Shown here: one piece after another, positions 17,533 through 26,423 of the stretch
How positions within the stretch are numbered: the stretch's first letter is position 1
How the letters are laid out: each line of letters opens with the position of its first letter
Origin: GCA-2687025 sp964473525
GTDB taxonomy: Bacteria > Poribacteria > WGA-4E > GCA-2687025
Assembly (NCBI GenBank): GCA_964473525.1
Contig: CAYYPK010000019.1
Span: 1 to 64,000 of the forward strand
Direction: 5' to 3'
Length of the DNA stretch: 64,000 bases
Translations under genes and position numbers: made by a program
Notes under the pieces: generated by a model
What the model was told of the DNA's origin: nothing
What the model saw: the letters and a program-made list of their open reading frames with translations, nothing else
Databases searched by the model: none

Positions 17533-18016
17533 CGCGCAGCCTGCGGAAGTCATCGCCTGGTCCGTCGAGTCCGTCGCCGAACTCGTCGTCGATGCCGTCA
17601 GCGCCATCGTCAGCCTTGGATGGGTCGGTGTCATCGTCGCCGTCATCGAACTCCGGCGCGTCGCCTATGGACGCGGTGCGGTCGCGGTTGCGTTCGCACC
17701 GCCGCAGGTTGCGGATGTAGTGGGAGTTGTCGGGATCCATCTCAACGGCTTCGGTGTAGGCGCGAACGGCTTCGTCGAATCGCTCCTCGGCCTCATAGGC
17801 GACGCCGAGGTTGTTCCAGATGCGGTCGTCGGACGCGTCCACCTCCAGCGCCTGCTCCCACCGCAGCGCCGCTTCGCCCCAGAGACGATGCCGGGCGGCC
17901 GAGATGGCGTAGTCGTTGTAGGCGTCGACACGGCCGACGCCCGCGCACCCCGCCGACACGGTAGTCAGCGTGATGAAGGCAATGACGAGTCCGAACCGAT
18001 GCCTGCGCGGGTTCAA
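17522..18016 (-). CDS. TPR-containing lipoprotein with acidic C-terminal tail
   Basis: 164 aa from a TTG at 18016, with GGGGAG seven bases upstream. Signal peptide with lipobox TTVSAGC near residue 24. Two tetratricopeptide repeats follow (LWGEAALRWEQALEVDAS and IWNNLGVAYEAEERFDEAVRAY, ending EMDPDNSHY). The last 50 residues are Asp/Gly-rich and disordered. The protein is likely a periplasmic scaffold and heads the operon with the second lipoprotein and the frameshifted peptidase-like/barrel gene. The acidic tail could bind Ca2+ or basic partners. Confidence 0.75.
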   Translation of the reverse strand: MNPRRHRFGLVIAFITLTTVSAGCAGVGRVDAYNDYAISAARHRLWGEAALRWEQALEVDASDDRIWNNLGVAYEAEERFDEAVRAYTEAVEMDPDNSHYIRNLRRCERNRDRTASIGDAPEFDDGDDDTDPSKADDGADGIDDEFGDGLDGPGDDFRRLRDGR

Positions 18017-18205
18017 AGACCGGTCTCCCCACGATGCAGCGTCACAACTCCCGCGGACGAGGGTAATTCTACGGAAGCGCGACCCCTCCTAGCAACGCGG
18101 CCACGTGGCGTGGCGCTTACCGTGCCGCTCACGACTGGGACGTCTGCGGCGAGCGGCACGACGCCGGAGACGACAAGGCCGACGAGAGCCGATTTAACAG
18201 AAAGT

Positions 18206-18298
18206 TTACGTCCTGCCAACGACTTCGTAACAGACCCAGGCAATTACTAGCCCTGAATACTTTCTCTTCTTGCTTACCTCCTTGAAGCAAGAGAACAT
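18206..18298 (-). CDS. Possible 30-residue peptide with a perfect Shine-Dalgarno
   Basis: ATG at 18298 is preceded by AAGGAGGT (complement of 18307-18314) at an ideal eight-base spacing. The 30 codons give a peptide with a basic centre (KKRKYSG) followed by a hydrophobic stretch (LVIAWVCYEVV) and a TAA stop. It is far more AT-rich than its surroundings. It could be a leader peptide for the TPR operon that starts about 190 bases further on, or a small toxic peptide. No homologue is known to me; it may be chance. Confidence 0.25.
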   Translation of the reverse strand: MFSCFKEVSKKRKYSGLVIAWVCYEVVGRT

Positions 18299-18349
18299 AA
18301 GTCTAAACCTCCTTATCCTATTGGCTACCATCCCCCGGTAGCCATTTTT
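18256..18349 (+). ncRNA. Candidate small RNA with two anti-Shine-Dalgarno motifs
   Basis: A plus-strand hairpin (TCTTGCTT at 18268-18275, AAGCAAGA at 18285-18292) displays ACCTCC in its loop. A second ACCTCCTT at 18307-18314 is single-stranded, just before the terminator hairpin at 18323. ACCTCCTT equals the anti-Shine-Dalgarno end of 16S rRNA. No plus-strand gene ends nearby, so the terminator would otherwise have nothing to terminate. The 5' end and promoter were not located (a weak TTTACG-17-TAACAG at 18205-18233 is possible). The same DNA can be read on the minus strand as a small peptide gene. Confidence 0.35.
18323..18349 (+). terminator. Strong rho-independent terminator, plus strand
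   Basis: GGCTACC (18323-18329), seven-base loop, GGTAGCC (18337-18343), then ATTTTT. The T-run is only on the plus-strand side. The plus strand has no recognised gene between 10478 and here, which argues for an unannotated transcript. Confidence 0.6.
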
Positions 18350-18373
18350 CGTGCTCGGCGCAAGGGCATTCTG

Positions 18374-19171
18374 CTACGTGCGTAGAACGCCCTCGATCAC
18401 AGTGATGGCCTGCCCTGACAGCGCCACTCGGTCGCCCAGAACCTGCACTCTGACGACGCCCCGCCGCGCGGACACCTGATGAGCCACTAGACACGTCTTG
18501 CTCAACTTATGCGACCAGTACGGCGCCAGGACGCAGTGCGCGGAGCCGGTGACGGGGTCTTCGTCGATGCCTGCGGCGGGGGCAAAGAAGCGGGACACAA
18601 AGTCAACCCGGTCGTCGTCGCCCCGGGCCGTCACAATGACGCCACGCGCGTCCATATCGCGCAGCCGGGCGAAGTCCGGCGAAAGGTCGCGCACCACAGC
18701 CTCCGACGCCACCTCTACGAGCCAGTCGAAGCTGCTTCGCCCCGCAGCCGTGGCTACGGCGCCAACCGCGTCCAGGAGTGCCGCTGGCAGCTCCGCGGCC
18801 TCGCAGGGGAGCGCGGGGAAGTCGAGAGTGATCCATCCGGCGGCGGCGGCCGCCGTGAGTAGGCCGCTTGCGGTGTGGAAGCGCGCCTCTTCGTCGGCGT
18901 GTAGGGCGCCGTGTTCCCACAGGACGTGCGCGGCGGCGAGCGTGGCATGGCCGCAGAGGTCCACCTCGGTGACCGGCGTGAACCAGCGGAGCCCGAAGCC
19001 ATCGTTGCCGGGAGTCACAAACGCCGTCTCGGACAGGTTCATCTCTGCCGCGACGGCCTGCATCCACGCCTCGTCGACAACCGACCCAGATGGCAGCATG
19101 CAGACGGCGGCGGGGTTGCCCGAGAACGCCTCGGACGCGAACGCGTCGACCTGATACAGTGGGAAGGGCAA
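18374..19171 (-). CDS. PhzF family isomerase/epimerase
   Basis: 265 aa. Typical PhzF/DapF-like two-domain fold: start PLYQVDAFASEAFSGNPAAV, catalytic Glu at about residue 48 in MNLSETAFV, RWFTPVTEVDLCGHATLA, and the second-half motif GIDEDPVTGSAHCVLAPYW. Members catalyse isomerisations in phenazine synthesis or unknown small-molecule steps. Cytoplasmic. Nothing nearby indicates phenazine production, so the substrate is unknown. It follows the DUF362 gene with a 33-base gap and may share its transcript. Confidence 0.9.
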   Translation of the reverse strand: MPFPLYQVDAFASEAFSGNPAAVCMLPSGSVVDEAWMQAVAAEMNLSETAFVTPGNDGFGLRWFTPVTEVDLCGHATLAAAHVLWEHGALHADEEARFHTASGLLTAAAAAGWITLDFPALPCEAAELPAALLDAVGAVATAAGRSSFDWLVEVASEAVVRDLSPDFARLRDMDARGVIVTARGDDDRVDFVSRFFAPAAGIDEDPVTGSAHCVLAPYWSHKLSKTCLVAHQVSARRGVVRVQVLGDRVALSGQAITVIEGVLRT

Positions 19172-19204
19172 CGGTCTTCCTCCAAGGAGCGGCGCGACTC
19201 TCGC

Positions 19205-20152
19205 TTACAGCGAGGCAGCCGTGCGGCGTGACCACAGATCCCTCACGGCGCTGCGGAGGATGCGCGCTGGCGAGAACGTCACTGGGATGAGCGTGGGGAA
19301 TGTGAAGTCGTCCACGCTCGCCTCCTCGACGGACACGCCTGCGACCGTGATGTTCGCTGGGTCGGTTTCGCCGACGCCAAGGTTGCGCGCGACAGGAACG
19401 AACGGCAGCGCCTCCGGGTCCAACCCGACGATGTCACAGAGCGTGCGGTCCACGGCCACCGGGTCGACGCTCGCGACGAGCAGACCCAATGGGTAGGGGT
19501 CACCGAAGCGTGGCCCGGTCCTGGACATGGCGACGACGGCATCGACGACCGTCAGCGTCGGGCGGATCTGCCCCACGTATTCGAGGATCATGCGCGCGAA
19601 CGTCGCGCGGTCGCCGCCGTGTGTAAGGTGGCACACGGCCTTCTTCTTGCCAGGCACGCAGCCGTACAGGTTCTTGACGCCCGCGGTCATCACCATCTGG
19701 CGATGCGCCTTGAGCTTCGGCAGATTGATGATGGCGTCCGCCTCCAGCACGTCGGCGGACATCCTGAAGCGCCTGACCGACGCGCCATCCGCCGGCATGG
19801 TGACAACGCGATGTCGGAAGTCAACGACGCGCGCGCCGTACCGCCTGGCCACCGCTCCGATGTCAGCGGCCTCCGCGACGTCCTCCGCCGCTCCGAACGC
19901 GGGGCTGTCGCCGACAGCTACGCGCGCTCCAAGATCACTCAGGCGGGCGAGTGCCGCCGCGACGACGGCTGGGTGCGTCGTGATCCCGGAGTCCGGGCTG
20001 CCGTGCGTGACCAGATTCGGCTTCAGCAGCACCGTATCGCCACGGCTAACGTACCGCTCCAGCCCGCCGATGTGCCCCAACGCTTCGTCCCACGCGGCGC
20101 GCACGTTCGCCTCTTGATAGTCCGGGCAGCGGGCGATGGCTACGATGGTCAT
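19205..20152 (-). CDS. DUF362 domain protein
   Basis: 315 aa from the ATG at 20152; the upstream ribosome site is weak. Recognised from DTVLLKPNLVTHGSPDSGITTHP, the Ser/Asp-rich VAVGDSPAFG, the INLPKLKAHRQMVMTAGVKNLYG core and VASVDPVAVDRTLCDIVGLDP. DUF362 proteins are often fused to ferredoxin domains; none is present here and there are no Cys clusters. Biochemical role unknown. It sits 61 bases after miaB. Confidence 0.85.
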   Translation of the reverse strand: MTIVAIARCPDYQEANVRAAWDEALGHIGGLERYVSRGDTVLLKPNLVTHGSPDSGITTHPAVVAAALARLSDLGARVAVGDSPAFGAAEDVAEAADIGAVARRYGARVVDFRHRVVTMPADGASVRRFRMSADVLEADAIINLPKLKAHRQMVMTAGVKNLYGCVPGKKKAVCHLTHGGDRATFARMILEYVGQIRPTLTVVDAVVAMSRTGPRFGDPYPLGLLVASVDPVAVDRTLCDIVGLDPEALPFVPVARNLGVGETDPANITVAGVSVEEASVDDFTFPTLIPVTFSPARILRSAVRDLWSRRTAASL

Positions 20153-20213
20153 GGCGTTGGCCCGGCGTGTCAGGGGCGGTCTCGGGCAGAGAGCGAGAGG
20201 CGTCGGCGCCCAG

Positions 20214-21596
20214 TTACGTGACGATCCGCCCGATGAGCGTGTGCGCCGTGGCCGACTCGACACGGACGTTCACGATGTCTCCAGGCCGCGCCTCAAGCGC
20301 GGGGAACACGCACGTCTTGAAGTCGTCCGTCTTGCCGTAGAGGTCGTTGGGGTCGCGCTTCGACGGCCCCTCGACAAGAACCGACGCGACGTCTCCCACG
20401 CGGCCCGCGTACACCTCGCGGGAGATGCCTTCCTGGAGCTCGATGATCTCCTTCAGGCGGCTGATCTTCTCCTCGTCGGCGACATCGTCCTCGAACTTCT
20501 TATACGCGACCGTGCCCTCGCGAGGCGAATACTTGAACATGAACGCGCTGTCGAAGCGCACTCGTTGCATGATCTCGCAGGTAGCCTCGTGGTCGGCGGG
20601 GGCCTCGCCGCAGAACCCGGCGATGATGTCCGTCGTGATCGCCACGCCCGGCACGTGGGAGCGCAGGTCGTCCACGACGCGCAGGTACTCGTCGATGGTG
20701 TAGGTGCGGCGCATGCGTTCGAGCATGGCGTCCGACCCGGACTGCATCGGAAGGTGCATGTGCGCGCAGACTTTCGGATTCTCGCCCATGGCGCGCACCA
20801 TCGCACCCGTCGCGTCGGACGGGTGCGGGGACGTGAACCGCACGCGCTCAATGCCGTCGACTTCCGACACCGCGTTCAGCAGATCCGCGAAGTCGTGCGC
20901 GCCATCGCGATAGGAGTTCACCGTCTGACCGAGCAGGGTCACCTCACGCACGCCGCGAACAGCTAGCTCACGCGTCTCCCGCACGAGGGAGTCGAGCGAG
21001 ATGCTCTTCTCACGTCCGCGCACGAACGGGACGATGCAGAACGTGCAGAACTTGTCGCATCCACGCTGAATGGTGAGCCACGCCTTGATGCCGTCCTCTC
21101 GCGTGGGGAGGATGTCGGCGTAGTCCTCGGCGCGGTCGAGTCGGACGTCGAGAAATGGCTCCGCGCCGTCCGCGCTCAGCGCCTGTGGCAGGTTGCGGTA
21201 GGTGTCTGGGCCCATCACGAAGTCGACGTAGGGCGCGCGGTCCAGCATGCCGTCGGCCACGCGCTGCGCCATGCAGCCGCACACGCCCAACACGAGATCC
21301 GGCCGGCTCGCCTTGCGGCTGGAGAGCTCCGCCAAGCGCCCGTAGACGCGCTCCTCGGCGTGTTCCCGCACCGAGCACGTGTTGAGGAGGATAACGTCGG
21401 CGTCGTCCACGCCCGTCGTGAAGTCGTAACCGTCGCGCGTCAGGATCGACCGGATGATCTCGGCGTCGCTCAGGTTCATCTGGCAGCCGTAGTTCTCGAT
21501 GTAGACCTTGCGATCCCGGTACGCAACGACGTCCCTCGACCCGACGGGGTCGGGAAGCTGCGTAGGCGCGCTGACGATGTCGAGTGAGTGCTTCAT
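20214..21596 (-). CDS. miaB: tRNA-2-methylthio-N6-dimethylallyladenosine synthase MiaB
   Basis: 460 aa. N-terminal UPF0004 domain with three cluster Cys (NYGCQMN C38, NTCSVRE C74, GCMAQR C108), radical-SAM CxxxCxxC in RGCDKFCTFCIVP (C180, C184, C187), and a C-terminal TRAM domain (VLVEGPSKRDPNDLYGKTD). It methylthiolates i6A37 in tRNAs reading UNN codons. NCQMNLSDAE and the VRGREKSI segment support MiaB over MtaB or RimO. Weak ribosome site at the ATG. It follows rnj with about 80 bases between. Confidence 0.95.
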   Translation of the reverse strand: MKHSLDIVSAPTQLPDPVGSRDVVAYRDRKVYIENYGCQMNLSDAEIIRSILTRDGYDFTTGVDDADVILLNTCSVREHAEERVYGRLAELSSRKASRPDLVLGVCGCMAQRVADGMLDRAPYVDFVMGPDTYRNLPQALSADGAEPFLDVRLDRAEDYADILPTREDGIKAWLTIQRGCDKFCTFCIVPFVRGREKSISLDSLVRETRELAVRGVREVTLLGQTVNSYRDGAHDFADLLNAVSEVDGIERVRFTSPHPSDATGAMVRAMGENPKVCAHMHLPMQSGSDAMLERMRRTYTIDEYLRVVDDLRSHVPGVAITTDIIAGFCGEAPADHEATCEIMQRVRFDSAFMFKYSPREGTVAYKKFEDDVADEEKISRLKEIIELQEGISREVYAGRVGDVASVLVEGPSKRDPNDLYGKTDDFKTCVFPALEARPGDIVNVRVESATAHTLIGRIVT

Positions 21597-21675
21597 AGGA
21601 TGCCTAGAGGAGGCCAGGCACGCGAAATCACGCCGCCGTCATTGTAACTCAAGGGCGCCGTCGATCTCGGTGTCA

Positions 21676-23334
21676 CTACCCAATCTCGATGACGACCGGG
21701 AGGACGATGGGGCTGCGGTCGGTTCGCTTGTTGAAGAAGCGACGCAACGCTAGACGCAGCGCCTCCTGGGACGTCTCCTGGTCCAGCCGTTCCTCAACGC
21801 TGAGCCGGTTCACCGTGTCCACCGCGAGCTGCTTCGTCTGATCCACGAGCTCCACCGAGTCGTCCATATAGATGAAGCCGCGGGAGATCATCTCCGGGTC
21901 GCCCTGCACCTCGCCGGTCTCGCGATGGATGACGATGGTCACGATGACCATGCCGTCCTCGGACAACTGGCGACGGTCCCTGAGGACGATCTCGTCGAGG
22001 TTGTCCAACGCCTTGCCGTCGACGAGGACGCGCCCGCTAGGCACCGTCTCCTCGATCCCGATGGAGTCCTGCGTCAACACGACGCGCTGGCCGTTCTCCG
22101 CGACGCAGATGTGGTCGGACTGCACGCCCGTCTCCTCCGCCATGCGGGCGTGGAGCGTCAGCTGACGGTATTCCCCGTGCAGCGGGAGGAAGAAGCGGGG
22201 CCGCGTCAGGCTCAGCATCATGCGCAGGTCTTCCTGGAACCCATGCCCGGAAGCGTGGATGCCTGCGCCGGGGCCATAGAGAACGTCCGCGCCGTGCCGG
22301 TACAGGTTGTTCACCAGGCCGGTGATCGCCTTCTCGTGGCCGGGAATGATCCGGGCGGAGAGCGCCACCAGGTCGCCTGCCTCCACCCGCAGGTGCGCGT
22401 GGCTGTCGCTCGCCATCAGGGACAGCGCGGCGAACGGCTCGCCCTGGCTGCCCGTCGTCAGCACCATGACCTTCTCGGGGTCCATCTTGCGCACGTCGCG
22501 AATATCCACGACGTGGTTGTCCGGCAACCAGACGTAGCCCAACTCCGCGCCAACCTGCGTGTTCTTCAGCATGCTGCGGCCCGTGACGGCGATCGAACGC
22601 CCGTGCTCGACGGCAAGGTCGATGAGCTGCTGCACGCGGTAGAGGCTTGACGAGAACGTGGCGAAGATGAGCCGCCGCCGCGCCTGGTGGAACAGTTGGT
22701 CGAGCTTGGGTCGGATGCTCGTCTCAGAGGCTGTCAGACCCGGCACCTCAATGTTCGTGCTGTCCGACATCAGCAGGAGCAGACCCTCGGCTCCGAGCTC
22801 AGCGAAGCGGCCTACGTCGAACGCGTCGGCGCCCTTGATACTGTGGTCTAGCTTGAAGTCACCCGTGTGCAGGATCGCTCCGATGGGCGTGTGGATGACC
22901 ACCGCCAACGCGCCGGGGATGCTATGAGACACCGGAATGAACTCGACGGACATGGAGCCGAAGTCGAGCTGCGAATCCGCGTCGATGTGGTGTAGCTCCG
23001 CGCTGGCGAGCACGCCGTTCTCACGCAGACGATGGGACGCCAGAGCCAGCGTCAGATCCACGCCGTAGACCGGCACATCCATGTGTTGCAGCAGGTTCGA
23101 CAGACCACCGATGTGGTCTTCGTGGCCGTGCGTTAGCACGACGCCGCGTACGTTGTCGCGACGTTCGACCAGCCAGGTCAGGTCTTGCAGCACATAGTCC
23201 ACGCCGAACATGCCCGCGTCGGGTAGAGCCATGCCCGCGTCGACGACCAACACGTCGTCGCCGCATTCTATGGCCATCATGTTCATGCCGAACTCGCCCA
23301 GTCCGCCTAGTGGAACGAGCGATACACTATCCAT
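21676..23334 (-). CDS. rnj: Ribonuclease J
   Basis: 552 aa from ATG 23334 (GGAGGAG six bases upstream; a TTG immediately before is a less likely start). MBL/beta-CASP nuclease: HGHEDH (H69-H74), HTGDFKLDH, the beta-CASP region with TTGSQGEPFAALSLMA, IPGHEKAITGLVNNLYRHGA, and HASGHGFQEDLRMM. C-terminal domain ends QEALRLALRRFFNKRT. It performs 5'-3' exonucleolytic and endonucleolytic mRNA decay and rRNA maturation. The ATG shares its A with the stop codon of the HEPN-like gene upstream, so the two are translationally coupled. Confidence 0.95.
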   Translation of the reverse strand: MDSVSLVPLGGLGEFGMNMMAIECGDDVLVVDAGMALPDAGMFGVDYVLQDLTWLVERRDNVRGVVLTHGHEDHIGGLSNLLQHMDVPVYGVDLTLALASHRLRENGVLASAELHHIDADSQLDFGSMSVEFIPVSHSIPGALAVVIHTPIGAILHTGDFKLDHSIKGADAFDVGRFAELGAEGLLLLMSDSTNIEVPGLTASETSIRPKLDQLFHQARRRLIFATFSSSLYRVQQLIDLAVEHGRSIAVTGRSMLKNTQVGAELGYVWLPDNHVVDIRDVRKMDPEKVMVLTTGSQGEPFAALSLMASDSHAHLRVEAGDLVALSARIIPGHEKAITGLVNNLYRHGADVLYGPGAGIHASGHGFQEDLRMMLSLTRPRFFLPLHGEYRQLTLHARMAEETGVQSDHICVAENGQRVVLTQDSIGIEETVPSGRVLVDGKALDNLDEIVLRDRRQLSEDGMVIVTIVIHRETGEVQGDPEMISRGFIYMDDSVELVDQTKQLAVDTVNRLSVEERLDQETSQEALRLALRRFFNKRTDRSPIVLPVVIEIG

Positions 23335-23723
23335 CAAGTCTCCTCCCGGGCAGGGCCGCGGATGGCGTCCCGGATCTGTGCAAGCATCGGTTCTACGGCA
23401 GCGAGAGAGGCTCGGATCTGTTCTACGTCCATTTCGGGGTCGGCGCCCGCCCGAACCGCGGCGCTCTCGCGCGCTATCCGCTCACACGCCTCATGGTATA
23501 CGGGTGTCTCGTCGGAAACGGCGTGCCGCGCGAGCTCGCACAGCCGGGCGTCCGGCGGTACATCCACCTGGACGACGCAGTAATACGCTCGCAAGAACGT
23601 CTCGACCGCAGTCTCGAGGCAATACGCCGCGAACACGTCGGCGTGCGCGAGGAACCTGCGCGTCCGCGCGAGTTCCTGTTCCGCCACGACCAGCCATTCC
23701 TCGGCGCCTAACTCGTCGGTCAA
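23334..23723 (-). CDS. Small HEPN-like domain protein coupled to RNase J
   Basis: 129 aa from a TTG at 23723 with AGGAGG about eleven bases upstream; the start is uncertain. All-helical: EEWLVVAEQELARTRRFLAH, then FAAYCLETAVETFLRAYYCVV (the A-x-x-x-x-E-x-x-x-E-x-x-L-x-A helix of HEPN), and RLCELARH, which satisfies the R-x(4-6)-H ribonuclease motif. HEPN proteins are nucleases in toxin-antitoxin systems or nucleic-acid helper proteins. No nucleotidyltransferase antitoxin lies beside it. Its stop overlaps the rnj start by one base and leuS ends 53 bases upstream, so a role in RNA metabolism together with RNase J is conceivable. Confidence 0.6.
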   Translation of the reverse strand: MTDELGAEEWLVVAEQELARTRRFLAHADVFAAYCLETAVETFLRAYYCVVQVDVPPDARLCELARHAVSDETPVYHEACERIARESAAVRAGADPEMDVEQIRASLAAVEPMLAQIRDAIRGPAREET

Positions 23724-23776
23724 GGGGCCACCGTCCTCCTGGGAGCCTGCCGCGAGGGGCTGGGCCTGCAAGCCGC

Positions 23777-26272
23777 CTAACCCACGACGAGGTTGAGGAG
23801 CTTGTCCGGCACGTGTATCACCTTGCGCACCGTCTTGCCGTCGGTATGCCGGCGCACGTTGTCGTCGCCCAGCGCCGCTGCCTGGGCCTCTTCCTCGCTG
23901 GCGCCCGACGGCACGGCGACGCGCCCGCGCACCTTGCCGTTGACCTGCACCACCAACGTCACCTCGTCCTGCACGAGCGCATCGGGATCCAGCTCCGGCC
24001 AGCCGGATCGCAGTATCGTCTCGGTGTGCCCCAGCCGCGTCCACAGTTCCTCGGCGATGTGCGGCGCGAACGGTCCCAGCAGGCGAGCGACGGCGTCCAG
24101 ACTCTCTCGCAGCAATCCGCGTTGATTGTCCGTGAAGGGAGCCTCGAGCGCCTGGAGGTGGTTCGACATCTCCATGATCGCGGCGATGGCGGTGTTGAAC
24201 TTGAACCGCTCCTGGATGTCCTTCGACACCCGCTGAATCGTGATGTGCAGCACGCGACGCAGCTCGCGCTCCTCCGGTGTGAGCGTCCCGGCGTCGTACT
24301 CCGCCGTCTCCGCTGCGTGCGGCAGCAGCTGGTCGAACGTGCGCCACAGGCGGTGCAGGAAGCGATGGCACCCTTCGACGCCAGCGTCGTTCCACTCGAG
24401 ATCCAGCTCGGGTGGCGCGGCGAACAGCGAGAACAGCCGCGCCGTGTCGGCTCCGTACCGCTCGATGAGATCGTCCGGGGCGACGACGTTACCCAGGGAC
24501 TTCGACATCTTGCCGCCGTCCTTGGTCACCATTCCCTGCGTGAACAGGTTCTGGAACGGCTCCTCCACCGAAGACACGCCCAGGTCGTACATGACCTTCG
24601 TGATGAAGCGCGCGTAGAGCAGGTGCAGCACGGCGTGTTCTATGCCCCCGACGTACTGGTCCACGGGCATCCAGTAGTCGGCCGCCTCGCGCTCGAACAC
24701 GCCCTCGGCAAACCGCGGCGACGTGAAGCGGAGGAAGTACCAGGACGAGTCGACGAACGTGTCCATCGTGTCCGTCTCGCGCCGCGCCGGGCGCCCGGTG
24801 CGCGGCGACACGCAGCTCGTGAACGCTTCGTCGCGGGACAGCGGGTTGCCACCCTTGCCGGTGAATTCGACCTCACGCGGGTGAACTACCGGCAGATCCT
24901 CCTCGTCGACGAGGGTCACGCTGCCGTCGTCTTCGTAGATCACGGGGATCGGCACGCCCCAGTACCGCTGACGGCTCACGAGCCAGTCCCGCAGCCGGTA
25001 GTTGACCGTGCCTTCGCCGATGTCGTTCGCGGCGAGGTGTTCCGTGATGGCGGTAATGGCTTCGCGGTTCGGTTGGCCGTCGAACGGGCCGGAGTTCACC
25101 TGGACGCCATCGTCGGCGTACGCCTGCGTCATCGTGTTCGAGTCGAGCGCGGCGTCCTCTGGCTGAATGACTACCTGGATCGGCAGGTCGTACTTGCGCG
25201 CGAATTCGAAGTCACGCTGGTCGTGCGCGGGTACCGCCATGACGGCGCCGGTGCCGTAGTCCATCAGGGCGTAGTTCGCCACCCAGAGCGGCACGCGGTC
25301 GCCGTTCAGAGGGTTGACGACGTGGAAGCCAGTGAAGACGCCTTCCTTGTCGGCGTTCTCGTCCATGCGAACGTCCAGCGTTTGCGTTCTCATCCGCTGC
25401 ACTTCAGGCATGACGCGTTCGGCATGTTCCGACGGCGCGATGAGCTCCTCTACCAGAGGATGCTCTGGCGCCAGCGACATGAACGTGACGCCGTAGACCG
25501 TGTCGGGTCGAGTCGTGAAGACGGCGAGCGTCTCACCGGTCGCCTCGACGGTGAAGTCGATGCGCGCGCCCTCGGAGCGGCCGATCCAGTTGCGCTGCTG
25601 CGTGACAACGCGCTCCGGCCAGCCTTCTAGCTTGTCCAGGTCGTTCAGCAGGCGTTCGGCGTAGTCGGTGATGCGGAAGTACCACTGGTCGAGACGACGC
25701 TTCTCGACGGGGGCGCCGGTGCGCCATCCGCGTCCGTCGATGACCTGCTCGTTCGCCAGGACCGTCTCGTCGACGGGATCCCAATTCACCAGGCCGCCCT
25801 TGCGATAGGCGAGGCCCATCTCGTGCATCTTCGTGAAGATCCACTGCGTCCACGCGTAGTAACCCGGGTGGTGCGTGGACAGCTCGCGGTCCCAGTCGTA
25901 GGACATGCCCAGCCTGCGGAACTGACGCTTCATGTTGCCGATGTTCGTGACGGTCCACGCCGCCGGATGCTTCCTACGCTCGATCGCGGCGTTCTCGGCG
26001 GGCAGACCGAGGGCATCCCACCCCATCGGGTGCAGGACGGCGTGTCCCTGCGTCATCTTGAACCGCGCCAGCACGTCGCCCAGTACGTAGTTGCGCACGT
26101 GCCCCATGTGGATGTCGCCCGACGGATACGGGAACATCTCAAGGAGGTAGAACTTCTGCCGACTGGGATCCTCGGACGCGCGAAAGGCGTCGTCGGCTTC
26201 CCAGTGATCCTGCCAGCGTGGTTCGATCTCGCTCGGGGTGTACGGCTTGGGGCGTTCGCCGGTCGTATCCAT
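23777..26272 (-). CDS. leuS: Leucyl-tRNA synthetase
   Basis: 831 aa, normal bacterial length. HMGH (residues 55-58, the HIGH motif) follows FYLLEMFPYPSGDIHMGH; editing (CP1) domain with VFTTRPDTVYGVTFMSLAPE; GGIEHAVLHLLYARF and the KMSKS loop in DGGKMSKSLGNVV. C-terminal LVVQVNGKVRGRVAVP. Class I synthetase charging tRNA-Leu. ATG at 26272 with GAGAGG upstream. First gene of a minus-strand run (leuS, HEPN-like, rnj, miaB, DUF362, PhzF). Confidence 0.97.
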   Translation of the reverse strand: MDTTGERPKPYTPSEIEPRWQDHWEADDAFRASEDPSRQKFYLLEMFPYPSGDIHMGHVRNYVLGDVLARFKMTQGHAVLHPMGWDALGLPAENAAIERRKHPAAWTVTNIGNMKRQFRRLGMSYDWDRELSTHHPGYYAWTQWIFTKMHEMGLAYRKGGLVNWDPVDETVLANEQVIDGRGWRTGAPVEKRRLDQWYFRITDYAERLLNDLDKLEGWPERVVTQQRNWIGRSEGARIDFTVEATGETLAVFTTRPDTVYGVTFMSLAPEHPLVEELIAPSEHAERVMPEVQRMRTQTLDVRMDENADKEGVFTGFHVVNPLNGDRVPLWVANYALMDYGTGAVMAVPAHDQRDFEFARKYDLPIQVVIQPEDAALDSNTMTQAYADDGVQVNSGPFDGQPNREAITAITEHLAANDIGEGTVNYRLRDWLVSRQRYWGVPIPVIYEDDGSVTLVDEEDLPVVHPREVEFTGKGGNPLSRDEAFTSCVSPRTGRPARRETDTMDTFVDSSWYFLRFTSPRFAEGVFEREAADYWMPVDQYVGGIEHAVLHLLYARFITKVMYDLGVSSVEEPFQNLFTQGMVTKDGGKMSKSLGNVVAPDDLIERYGADTARLFSLFAAPPELDLEWNDAGVEGCHRFLHRLWRTFDQLLPHAAETAEYDAGTLTPEERELRRVLHITIQRVSKDIQERFKFNTAIAAIMEMSNHLQALEAPFTDNQRGLLRESLDAVARLLGPFAPHIAEELWTRLGHTETILRSGWPELDPDALVQDEVTLVVQVNGKVRGRVAVPSGASEEEAQAAALGDDNVRRHTDGKTVRKVIHVPDKLLNLVVG

Positions 26273-26423
26273 CGTAAGTAGCCTCTCACGGTTTCGAGTA
26301 ATCTTACTTCCGCGCATATGCCCCTTCAAGGCGAACGCCGCTTGGGACGCGCGTTTGCGGGCGTCTTCGGTAGACTGTCCATGCAGGCCGCCGGCGCCAG
26401 CAGATCCACGGAGACAGGACGCG

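Noticed and set aside
23210..25630. 806-codon open frame on the plus strand, antisense to leuS
   Set aside because: It mirrors the codon structure of leuS and rnj in a GC-rich genome, has an Arg/His/Val-rich composition and no family motif.
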